A stretch of 5,255 bases of DNA from a bacterium. Its GTDB lineage: Bacteria > UBA9089 > UBA9088. The notes under the pieces were generated by a model that was not told where the DNA came from, searched no databases, and was given only the letters and a program-made list of their open reading frames with translations. Shown here piece by piece: positions 1-5,255 of this stretch. Positions within the stretch are counted from its first letter, which is position 1. Every line of letters starts with the position of its first letter. The stretch covers positions 1 to 5,255 of the forward strand of contig DNCM01000188.1 in NCBI GenBank assembly GCA_003498085.1, read 5' to 3'. The position numbers and the translations under genes are program-made.

Positions 1-501
1 TATTCTTGGCTCTGGGATGAGTCTGAAAATAGTAGTTGCTATTTCTTTAAAGTCTCTTGCAGTAATAGTTTTTGTACAAGGAGGTTGTGTATCTACGGTA
101 AATGTTATTACGAATGTACCATGAGGTAATGTTATCATTGATGCAATTGTTTGATGTGTTCCGAAGTCAATAAAAATCGTAGAATTTTCTGCAAAGCCTA
201 CTCCACTAATAGTAACAATGTTTCCAATAAAACCAGAGATTGGAGAGACTAAAATAATGCGTGATGTTATCTTAAAGCAAGTTGTAGCCACATTATCTAA
301 TATATCCCTTGCTGTAATTACCTTTGTGCAGGATGGTTGAGTATCAACTATGAATGTTGTTGAGAATGTGCCCTTTTCGCTTGAGAGGGTTGTTGTGATG
401 GTTTGATGTGCGCCAAAGTCTATAGAAACTTGGGTTTGAGTGGCAAAGTTTTGACCTTGAATGGTTATCTTTGTTCCAACAGGACCTGATAACGGAGAAA
501 C
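1..501 (-). repeat. Tandem IPT/TIG-like protein repeats (about 84-residue period)
   Basis: Residues 180-257 and 264-340 of the minus-strand protein align with one single-residue gap and are identical at roughly half of positions. Shared blocks are VSP-SG, IDFG, HQTI, GTF, VDTQP and CTK-ITARD. The repeat is divergent at the DNA level, so it is an old domain duplication and not a recent slippage event. Both copies keep a cysteine after VDTQP (Cys237, Cys321). Only the first has the second cysteine near its end (Cys254); the equivalent position in copy two is Ile337. Confidence 0.8.
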
Positions 502-1038
502 AGAGATCTCAGGAAAGATAGCTCTCGATCCATATGCTTGCACCTCTGAAACAGAATAGTGATAATCCCCTTCCGCTGCTTTTATCCTTATTTTATTTGT
601 TACTATTGGTGAAGGAAGGATATATCTTTCTAAATTATTACTTGGATTTGGGCGTGTCTGCATACCAGATCCATATGGGTCATAATTTGGAACATCCCAA
701 GCAGTCTGCCAATTTAAATTATCTAAATTCCAATATAAAAGCGTGTAGCTATCGTTATCATCTGCCTGGACAATTGCACTTTCAATCCGATATATGTTAT
801 TGAAGGAGATTTCAATATAAGGATCTGCTGTTCCATACCAATAAACTGTGCCATTTATCCACGAAATATACCTTGGACGAAAAACCCCATCAATAATGGT
901 GTTTAATGAAGCGCCATGTAAGCTTCCTCCGCTTCCTGAAATCCATCCACCATTTGATGAGGCAGCTACATTGATAACTTCAGCAAAGGCGGGATGAAAC
1001 AAAACAGCTCCCATTAACCCTAAAAATGCTTTCTTCAT
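1..1038 (-). CDS. Partial exported surface protein: signal peptide, discoidin-like domain, IPT/TIG-like repeats
   Basis: The reading frame is open for 346 codons from the ATG at 1038-1036 to the window edge, so the C-terminus is missing. The start is set by AGGAGG (1050-1045) six bases upstream and by a clear Sec signal peptide: MKK, a hydrophobic core, then HPAFA with likely cleavage before Glu20. Residues about 20-170 look like an F5/8 type C (discoidin) carbohydrate- or ligand-binding beta-sandwich. They open with NVAASS and close with KIRIKAAEGDYHYSVSEVQAYG-type strands (about 149-170), the usual end of that fold. From about residue 178, two repeats of about 84 residues follow, each with VSP-SG, IDFG-HQTI, GTF and VDTQP-CTK-ITARD blocks; they resemble IPT/TIG immunoglobulin-like domains. 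A third probably begins at the edge. This architecture suggests a secreted or surface-attached adhesin-like protein, possibly glycan-binding; no catalytic residues are visible. It is transcribed divergently from the secretin operon. The domain assignments are by eye and the function is inferred. Confidence 0.85.
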   Translation of the reverse strand, partial: MKKAFLGLMGAVLFHPAFAEVINVAASSNGGWISGSGGSLHGASLNTIIDGVFRPRYISWINGTVYWYGTADPYIEISFNNIYRIESAIVQADDNDSYTLLYWNLDNLNWQTAWDVPNYDPYGSGMQTRPNPSNNLERYILPSPIVTNKIRIKAAEGDYHYSVSEVQAYGSRAIFPEISVSPLSGPVGTKITIQGQNFATQTQVSIDFGAHQTITTTLSSEKGTFSTTFIVDTQPSCTKVITARDILDNVATTCFKITSRIILVSPISGFIGNIVTISGVGFAENSTIFIDFGTHQTIASMITLPHGTFVITFTVDTQPPCTKTITARDFKEIATTIFRLIPEPRI

Positions 1039-1044
1039 CTTTTG

Positions 1045-1050
1045 CCTCCT
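1045..1050 (-). promoter_or_regulatory. Ribosome binding site of the minus-strand exported protein
   Basis: A perfect AGGAGG on the minus strand lies six bases before the ATG at 1038. It fixes the start and contrasts with the missing Shine-Dalgarno of the divergent gene at 2265. Confidence 0.85.
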
Positions 1051-1073
1051 AAATTTATCTTCATTAATTACCA

Positions 1074-1102
1074 AGTATAATTAAATTTATTTTACTTGTC
1101 AA
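1074..1102 (-). promoter_or_regulatory. Sigma70-type promoter facing left; -35 lies in the IS end
   Basis: On the minus strand a consensus TTGACA (1102-1097) is followed by a 17-bp spacer and TATACT (1079-1074). Transcription would start near 1067, giving a leader of about 28 nt that carries the AGGAGG of the exported-protein gene. The -35 hexamer coincides with the outermost bases of the inferred left IS end, while the -10 is in flanking DNA. It could therefore be a hybrid promoter made by insertion. The match is by eye and no transcription data are available. Confidence 0.7.
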
Positions 1103-1112
1103 GGTCATTTTG
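1095..1112 (+). repeat. Probable left terminal inverted repeat of the IS
   Basis: Starting at 1097 the sequence TGTCAAGGTCATTTT is the imperfect inverted partner of the right end read from 2228 (TGACAAGATATTTTT). The first seven bases differ at one position only. It lies 41 bases before the transposase start codon, a normal distance for an IS. Confidence 0.6.
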
Positions 1113-1126
1113 TGGAACTTTAAACT

Positions 1127-1133
1127 AGGAGGG
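1127..1133 (+). promoter_or_regulatory. Ribosome binding site of the transposase pseudogene
   Basis: AGGAGGG lies four bases before the ATG at 1138. It supports this as the original transposase start, even though the frame now breaks after 35 codons. Confidence 0.7.
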
Positions 1134-1137
1134 TAAG

Positions 1138-2243
1138 ATGGTATATTATGACATCATGCGGGGTTTAAACAATATATTCGATGTAAGGATAAGGATGGTA
1201 CAGCTTGCATTTGAGAGGGGAATATTAGATACTGCTCGCAAATAACAATACCACCCAAACAGTGCGTAAATGGACAAGAAGGACAAGTAGAGGAAGGCCT
1301 TAAAGGGCTTCAAGACCCAAATAAGAGCACCTAAAAATATACCCCATAAAACACCCAAGGAGATAGAAAAAAGAGCAATTGAACTACGCAGGACCCACCC
1401 AGCTATAGGGGAGCCTTGAGAGATTGAAGATGCACTATGACCTATCTGTCTCCACAAAGACTATAGCAAGGATAATAAGACAAGCAGGACTCATAAAGAA
1501 GAGGAAGAAAAAATGGAAGAAACAAAGAGACCTGAGAGAAGTGAAAAAGCAATTGAAACCTTTCCAGCTTATAGGGATAGATGTAAAATATCTTTGGGAT
1601 ATAGAGAAGTATTGGTCTCAAATGAAACGGTTCGGTCTACCACGCTACGAATTTACTGCACTTGATGTAAGGACAGGAGGTAAATGGCATGCTTATGGAG
1701 AGACTAAAGATTCCACTAATGCGGCCATATTTGCGAGATATTTACTTTCTCAACTTAAGCTTTATGGGGTAGATATGGAGGAGGTGATAGTTCAGACGGA
1801 CAACGGGTCAGAATTTATAGGGAGTGTTCAAAAGAAGAAGGGAGAGAGTGCGTTTAAGAGAGTACTTAAGGAGTTTGAGGTTAAGCATTCACAGATACCT
1901 CCGAGGGCATGTACTTGCTAGAAGTGATGTAGAGGCTTTTCATAAGATAATAGAGGATGAATTCTACGATATAGAAGATTATGAAAATTTAGCCGAATTT
2001 ATGGGGAAGTCTTATGCTTACGAACTTTACTTTAACTTTAAGAGAAAGAATAGATATAAAGAGCGGAAAACGCCTATAGAGATACTTAAGGAGACAGGTA
2101 GTAACATCTCTTCTTGTGTGTTTAACTTACCTCCCATAATCTTAGACAATTTTATTGACAATTTTATAGAGGGTAGTTACCATGTAGGGTCATCAGGCGT
2201 TTTTTTAGTGGCGAAAAATATCTTGTCAAGAGTATTTTTTTAA
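1138..2243 (+). pseudogene. Frameshifted IS481-like (rve-type DDE) transposase
   Basis: Conceptual repair gives one continuous transposase of about 350-360 residues. The first frame starts MVYYDIMRGLNNIF and stops at 1243. The helix-turn-helix (ARK-NTT-TVRKW) then continues in the next frame. The linker EEGLKGLQD is in a third frame and RAPKNIPHKTPKEIEKRAIE in a fourth, and the catalytic core from about 1418 is in a fifth segment. The last segment starts near 1920. The DDE residues survive: Asp in GIDVKYL (1580-1582), Asp in QTDNGSEF (1799-1801) and Glu in DVEAFHKII (1932-1934). The second Asp and the Glu are about 44 codons apart, longer than the D-35-E spacing common in this fold. Every break moves the frame by +1. 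The final codons after GSSG read into the right IS end; a seven-T run at 2200-2206 may hide the original stop, since one T fewer gives an in-frame TAG. It is a decayed gene; the exact IS family is not certain. Confidence 0.85.
2214..2230 (-). repeat. Probable right terminal inverted repeat of the IS
   Basis: Read inward on the minus strand from 2228, TGACAAGATATTTTT pairs with the left end (11 of 15 positions). The transposase reading frame runs through it to a stop at 2241-2243, which suggests that the original stop was lost. Its outermost bases also form the -35 box of the rightward promoter. Confidence 0.6.
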
Positions 2244-2251
2244 TGTATAAT
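2223..2251 (+). promoter_or_regulatory. Sigma70-type promoter for the secretin operon; -35 lies in the IS end
   Basis: TTGTCA (2223-2228), a 17-bp spacer and a perfect TATAAT (2246-2251) form a strong-looking promoter directly before the operon. Start of transcription is expected near 2258, only about seven bases before the ATG at 2265, so the mRNA would be almost leaderless. The -35 hexamer is the outer end of the IS; the -10 is in the flank. An older promoter may have existed before insertion, but none can be recognised here. Confidence 0.7.
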
Positions 2252-2264
2252 ATAAAATAATTTT

Positions 2265-3755
2265 ATGAAAAAGGTTTTAATTTTCTTGTGCCTTTCTTTT
2301 CCTGTTTTTTCTTCCGTGAAACTTAGACTCTCTCATTCAGATATAGAATTAAAAGTATATCCTGGAGCAATAAAAAGTTTTTCATTTAGTGTAACCAATC
2401 TTTTAAATGCTCCTTGTAGCTGCAGGCTCTATACTTCTGACATAGATCTTACACCAGAAGGTGAAATTCTCTATTTGCCTGTTGGAAGTGCAAGTTTTTC
2501 CTGTGCAAGATGGATAAAGTTTTCTCAAGATAAACTTACATTAAAAGGGAAAGAAACAAAAGAAATACATGCCCAAGCGATTATTCCTCGTGATGCTGAT
2601 GGTTGTTATACTGGCATAATATTCTGCGAGACTCTTCCTCCAAAATTAGAGCTAGATAAAGACCAAGCAGGTGTTGCTGTTCGCCTTCGGCTTGCTATCT
2701 ATTTAGATATGAAGGTAGGAAAGAAACTTTATGAGCGAGTTTCTATGTCCAACATAGAATTTCTTAAAAAAGAAAGAGAGTTTTTGGTTGTTGTTGAGAA
2801 CAAAGGGAACAATTCTTGTCTTACTAAGCCAGGAAGCCTTACAATAAAGGCTAAAGGAGGGGGTGTGGTAAAGAAACTTCCTCTGCTCTCTAATAGATAT
2901 ACCCTGTTTCGTAATTCCTCCCGTATATTTAGGGCAAGAATGGATGATATTTTACTGCAGGGGGAGTATAAACTTGAGGCTTTTATACCATATAAAGAAA
3001 AACATAAAGTAGTTAAATCTTGCAAGATAAAGGCAGAAAAGGGGAATATTGTCTTTCTGGAACTAGAAGAAAAAGAAGAGGGGGTTTCATTGGAGATAGA
3101 GCCAGCCTTACTTTCCCTTTATATTCCTCCGGGTGGATTTAGGGCAGGGATAATCAAGATATCCAATAAAGAAAATGTGCCTGTATCATTTTCTCTTGGT
3201 ATGAGGGATATAGATTATAAGGAGGGAAATATTGAGCTTCTTCCCCTAGCATCTTCTACAACTTACTCTATAAAGCCTTTTGTAGAGATATTCCCTACAT
3301 CCCTTCGGCTTGAACCCAAAGGGGTTGGTATATTAAGATACAAAATGTTTGTTCCCAAGGAAGAAAAAGGGGGAAGGTATGGCGCAGGTTCTATATTGGC
3401 TATTACATCAGATGGAAAGAGGGAAGATTTTACATTACATATTGAGCTTGTTATCCAAAAGACAGAGGAAAGACTTCTTAAGATAGAAGATATAAAACCC
3501 GTTTCTTTAAAAAAACTCTCATTTTTGCTTAAAAATGGGGGTAATGTCCTGGAAAAAGGAACATCTGCAACACTTTTAATAAAAGATAATAGAGGAAAGA
3601 TTCTCCACGATGTCCCATTTATTACCCCTTTTGTTTTTCCCAAACAGGATAAAGGGGTAATTGTGGAGCATCCTTTGCTTTCAAGGGGGATATACCTTAT
3701 GGAGATTAAGATAGGAGGAATAGGCACTGAAACAAAGGTATATGAAGGACTATAG
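2265..3755 (+). CDS. Exported beta-rich protein with duplicated chaperone/WxL-interacting-like domains
   Basis: A 496-residue protein with a Sec signal peptide (MKK, hydrophobic core, cleavage near PVFS-S at residues 16-17). The mature part has no membrane segment and is all-beta in character, in an apparent A-B-A'-B' order. Module A (about 20-150) has a PG-x-F-S-F-V-N opening, W83-IKF, then an IIPRDADGCYTGI strand-turn. A' (about 275-395) repeats the pattern with IPPGGFRAGIIKISN, FVEIFPTSLRLEPKG and VPKEEKGGRYGAG. Modules B (about 152-260) and B' (about 398-493) both begin with a strand of the type R-L-KIEDI and end with a G-Y/L-L-E-I strand. This order recalls DUF916-DUF3324 (WxL-interacting) proteins and COG1470-like envelope proteins; the resemblance is by pattern only. 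Module A holds several cysteines (in APCSC, FSC, GCY and FCE), which might form disulfides. The gene overlaps the secretin gene by 14 bases, so a shared envelope role as chaperone, scaffold or partner is likely but unproven. ATG 2265 is chosen for the signal peptide; no Shine-Dalgarno precedes it. Confidence 0.85.
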   Translation: MKKVLIFLCLSFPVFSSVKLRLSHSDIELKVYPGAIKSFSFSVTNLLNAPCSCRLYTSDIDLTPEGEILYLPVGSASFSCARWIKFSQDKLTLKGKETKEIHAQAIIPRDADGCYTGIIFCETLPPKLELDKDQAGVAVRLRLAIYLDMKVGKKLYERVSMSNIEFLKKEREFLVVVENKGNNSCLTKPGSLTIKAKGGGVVKKLPLLSNRYTLFRNSSRIFRARMDDILLQGEYKLEAFIPYKEKHKVVKSCKIKAEKGNIVFLELEEKEEGVSLEIEPALLSLYIPPGGFRAGIIKISNKENVPVSFSLGMRDIDYKEGNIELLPLASSTTYSIKPFVEIFPTSLRLEPKGVGILRYKMFVPKEEKGGRYGAGSILAITSDGKREDFTLHIELVIQKTEERLLKIEDIKPVSLKKLSFLLKNGGNVLEKGTSATLLIKDNRGKILHDVPFITPFVFPKQDKGVIVEHPLLSRGIYLMEIKIGGIGTETKVYEGL

Positions 3756-5253
3756 ATTTTTCTTGATTTTAATCCCTTGTTTTTTTCTTATTGGCATTTT
3801 TGGCTGTAAAAAAGAAGAAAAAAAACCTCTAGCTATTAAGAAGGAAAAAATAAACAAGCCCCCTCAAAAAACAGCTGAACCTGCTAAAAAATTCCAAGTT
3901 CCCCTTGATTTGAAAAAATCACCTCCAAAAACCCCTCCTTTAGTTCCTACAGAAACCCCTCGCTTAACTTCTCCCACGACCCCTTCTTTGGTTCCTCCTG
4001 TGACCCCTCCTTTAGTTTCTACAGAAACCCCTCGCTTAACTTCTCCCACGACCCCTTCTTTGGTTCCTCCTGTGACCCCTCCTTTAGTTTCTACAGAAAC
4101 CCCTACCGAAACCGAAGAGATTCACATTCCAGAAGCCGCTGTTACAACAGAGTCTCCTGCATTACAAAAGGGTTTTGTTACAAATGTCTTTATAGATACA
4201 GACATAAGGGAAGCAATAAATGAGCTTTCTACACAGGCAGGTGTAAAGGTTATTATGGATGATACAGTAAGGGGGTTGGTAAATATAGAGGTAATAGACA
4301 TACCATTTGAAGAGGCTTTAGACCAGATAATGCTCCAAACAGGATATACCTATAAAGAATATAAGGATTATTACTTAATAGGCATACCTGACCCAAAAAA
4401 TCCTACATTTAAGTATTTAAGCACAACAGAAAAGATTAAGCTTAATTACATAAAGGCAGATAAGATAAAAAAGCTCCTTCCCGAAGATTTATCTTCTTGT
4501 ATTTATGTTGAAGAAGGATACAATACATTGATAGTTACTGCCCCTTCTTCCCTTATTGAGCTTATCAAGGAAAGGATAAAAAAGATAGATGTAAAGCCAC
4601 ATCGCATAGTTATTAAGGTATTGGTTACAGAAATCTTGGAAAAAAAGCGCAAAGCATTAGGGGTAAAATGGATGTGGGATGGAAGAACAATACCAAAGGC
4701 AAAGGCCGAACTTTCCAACATTTTACAGAATATAAGCGTTAATGTAGATAAGAATACAATTGCTGAAATATGGAGCCTGGCAGAAAAGGGAGAGGCAAAG
4801 ATAAAGGCAAATCCACATATTTCAACACTAGAAGGAAGTCCTGCTTCCTTATCCATCAGCGAAGAGGAATACTATTTAAACCCTGTCACAATATACCACG
4901 CACGTTCATTATTAGAGTCCATAAAGACAGGTATTATTCTTAAGGTTACACCATATACTACGGAAGAGAAAGAAATATTGCTTTCGTTAGAACCAGAAAT
5001 AAGTGATGTTGTAGAGATAGGAAGGGAGGGCCTTCCAATAGTTAGCCGTAGGTCTTTAAAAACTACACTTGTAGTAAAAAATGGGGAAACAATTGCCATT
5101 GGTGGTCTATTACAAGAAAGAAAGGAAAAGAAGACAAGAGGAATTCCTGGTATTTCCCGCGTTCCCTTATTGGGCAAGCTCTTTTCCCACTCAACTACAA
5201 AAACCTATCAAACAGAGCTTGTGGTTTTTATCACCTCTTATATTGAGGAATAA
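3742..5253 (+). CDS. Lipoprotein secretin (outer-membrane pore; type II/IV pilus-like family)
   Basis: A complete 503-residue secretin, expected to form a multimeric gated channel in the outer membrane for secretion or pilus extrusion. It begins with a lipoprotein signal ending GIFG-C22-KK, so Cys22 is probably lipidated. Residues about 24-144 are a Lys/Pro/Thr-rich linker with an exact 24-residue tandem duplication (70-117). Residues 145-216 look like the N0/STN domain (FVTNVFIDTDIREAINELS through YYLIGIPDP). Residues about 225-287 form an N1-type domain (IKLNYIKADKIKKLL, YNTLIVTAPSSLIELI). Residues about 290-502 are the secretin core, with IAIGGLL (451-457) and the lip motif VPLLGKLF (474-481). 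The protein stops directly after ELVVFITSYIEE, so there is no C-terminal S-domain for a pilotin. ATG 3742 overlaps the upstream stop by 14 bases; only a weak AAAGG sits close by, so translational coupling is likely. Whether it serves a type IV pilus, type II secretion or another machine cannot be told without more neighbours. Confidence 0.93.
   Translation: MKDYRFFLILIPCFFLIGIFGCKKEEKKPLAIKKEKINKPPQKTAEPAKKFQVPLDLKKSPPKTPPLVPTETPRLTSPTTPSLVPPVTPPLVSTETPRLTSPTTPSLVPPVTPPLVSTETPTETEEIHIPEAAVTTESPALQKGFVTNVFIDTDIREAINELSTQAGVKVIMDDTVRGLVNIEVIDIPFEEALDQIMLQTGYTYKEYKDYYLIGIPDPKNPTFKYLSTTEKIKLNYIKADKIKKLLPEDLSSCIYVEEGYNTLIVTAPSSLIELIKERIKKIDVKPHRIVIKVLVTEILEKKRKALGVKWMWDGRTIPKAKAELSNILQNISVNVDKNTIAEIWSLAEKGEAKIKANPHISTLEGSPASLSISEEEYYLNPVTIYHARSLLESIKTGIILKVTPYTTEEKEILLSLEPEISDVVEIGREGLPIVSRRSLKTTLVVKNGETIAIGGLLQERKEKKTRGIPGISRVPLLGKLFSHSTTKTYQTELVVFITSYIEE
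3931..4104 (+). repeat. 72-bp tandem repeat in the secretin linker
   Basis: Two identical 72-bp units occupy 3949-4020 and 4021-4092. The first 12 bases of a third copy (4093-4104) follow, and an 18-base partial copy precedes (3931-3948, one mismatch). Each unit encodes 24 residues starting TETPRLTSP and ending VTPPLVS. Each unit is itself about three diverged 24-bp sub-units of the form (T/V)-T-P-x-L-(V/T). The reading frame is kept. Exact identity points to a recent duplication. Confidence 0.95.
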
Positions 5254-5255
5254 AA

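Larger units (their letters stand above)
1095..2230 (+). mobile_element. Degenerate insertion sequence with IS481-like DDE transposase
   Basis: The element fills the space between two divergent host genes and contains one broken transposase gene on the plus strand. The ends are inferred from imperfect inverted repeats. Reading inward, the left end from 1097 and the right end from 2228 match at 11 of the first 15 positions (TG-CAAG-T--TTTT). The nonamer CTTGTCAAG occurs in the same orientation at 1095-1103 and 2222-2230; because it is nearly palindromic it can be part of both inverted ends. I found no convincing target-site duplication, so the exact boundaries are uncertain by several bases. 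The family call rests on the transposase: an N-terminal helix-turn-helix and an rve-type DDE core, as in IS481 and related elements. The element is very likely unable to move on its own because the transposase is frameshifted. Confidence 0.75.

Noticed and set aside
534..803. Open frame of 89 codons on the plus strand
   Set aside because: It lies wholly inside the minus-strand exported-protein gene, whose opposite frame has a signal peptide, Shine-Dalgarno and recognisable domains.
1146..1457. Open frame of 103 codons on the minus strand with hydrophobic stretches
   Set aside because: It is antisense to the N-terminal part of the transposase, where the plus strand encodes recognisable helix-turn-helix sequence in shifted frames. 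No ribosome binding site supports it.
1095..2230. CTTGTCAAG at both ends as a 9-bp target-site duplication
   Set aside because: It is possible, but the nonamer is almost palindromic and the inverted-repeat match continues past it into T(A/T)-rich sequence. It fits better as part of the terminal repeats.
1424..2243. Programmed ribosomal frameshifting joining two transposase ORFs
   Set aside because: There are at least five breaks, not one, and no slippery heptamer or pseudoknot was seen at the main break near 1920. Decay explains it better.
1075..2251. GTATAAT direct repeat at 1075-1081 and 2245-2251 as a target-site duplication
   Set aside because: The seven bases are mostly a -10 promoter motif in A/T-rich DNA, so a chance match is likely. 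They also lie outside the better-supported inverted repeat ends.
3713..3720. AGGAGGAA just before the secretin gene
   Set aside because: It is about 22 bases before ATG 3742, too far for a Shine-Dalgarno. It encodes Gly-Gly in the upstream protein, and no start codon in the secretin frame lies at a suitable distance.

Overview
The window looks like an AT-rich stretch of a diderm (two-membrane) bacterial chromosome. The evidence is a complete lipoprotein secretin, which forms an outer-membrane pore, next to two genes with Sec signal peptides. I cannot name the phylum from sequence alone. The mix of F5/8C plus IPT-like surface repeats and a degenerate DDE insertion sequence would fit an uncultivated candidate phylum, but that is a guess.

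Layout. (1) Positions 1-1038, minus strand: the N-terminal 346 codons of a large exported protein that runs off the left edge. It has a signal peptide, a discoidin (F5/8 type C)-like domain and tandem IPT/TIG-like beta-sandwich repeats. (2) About 1095-2230: a decayed insertion sequence of about 1.1 kb. Its IS481-like (rve-type) DDE transposase is broken by at least five frameshifts. The ends are imperfect inverted repeats built around CTTG(T/A)CAAG. (3) 2265-3755, plus strand: an exported, all-beta protein with an internally duplicated A-B-A'-B' architecture that resembles a periplasmic chaperone or WxL-interacting protein. (4) 3742-5253, plus strand: a lipoprotein secretin with a Pro/Thr linker that contains an exact 72-bp tandem duplication. 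It overlaps gene 3 by 14 bases, so genes 3 and 4 form one operon.

How the parts relate. The insertion sequence sits in the divergent intergenic region between gene 1 and the secretin operon. Each IS end supplies a TTGACA-like hexamer that lies exactly 17 bp from a good -10 box in the flanking DNA (TATACT on the left, TATAAT on the right). Both neighbouring transcription units may therefore now be driven by hybrid IS/host promoters. The right-hand promoter would give an almost leaderless mRNA. The secretin and the beta-rich exported protein probably act together in the envelope, in secretion or pilus/surface assembly. The divergent F5/8C-IPT protein is a plausible surface or adhesive product, but nothing in the sequence proves that it is a substrate.
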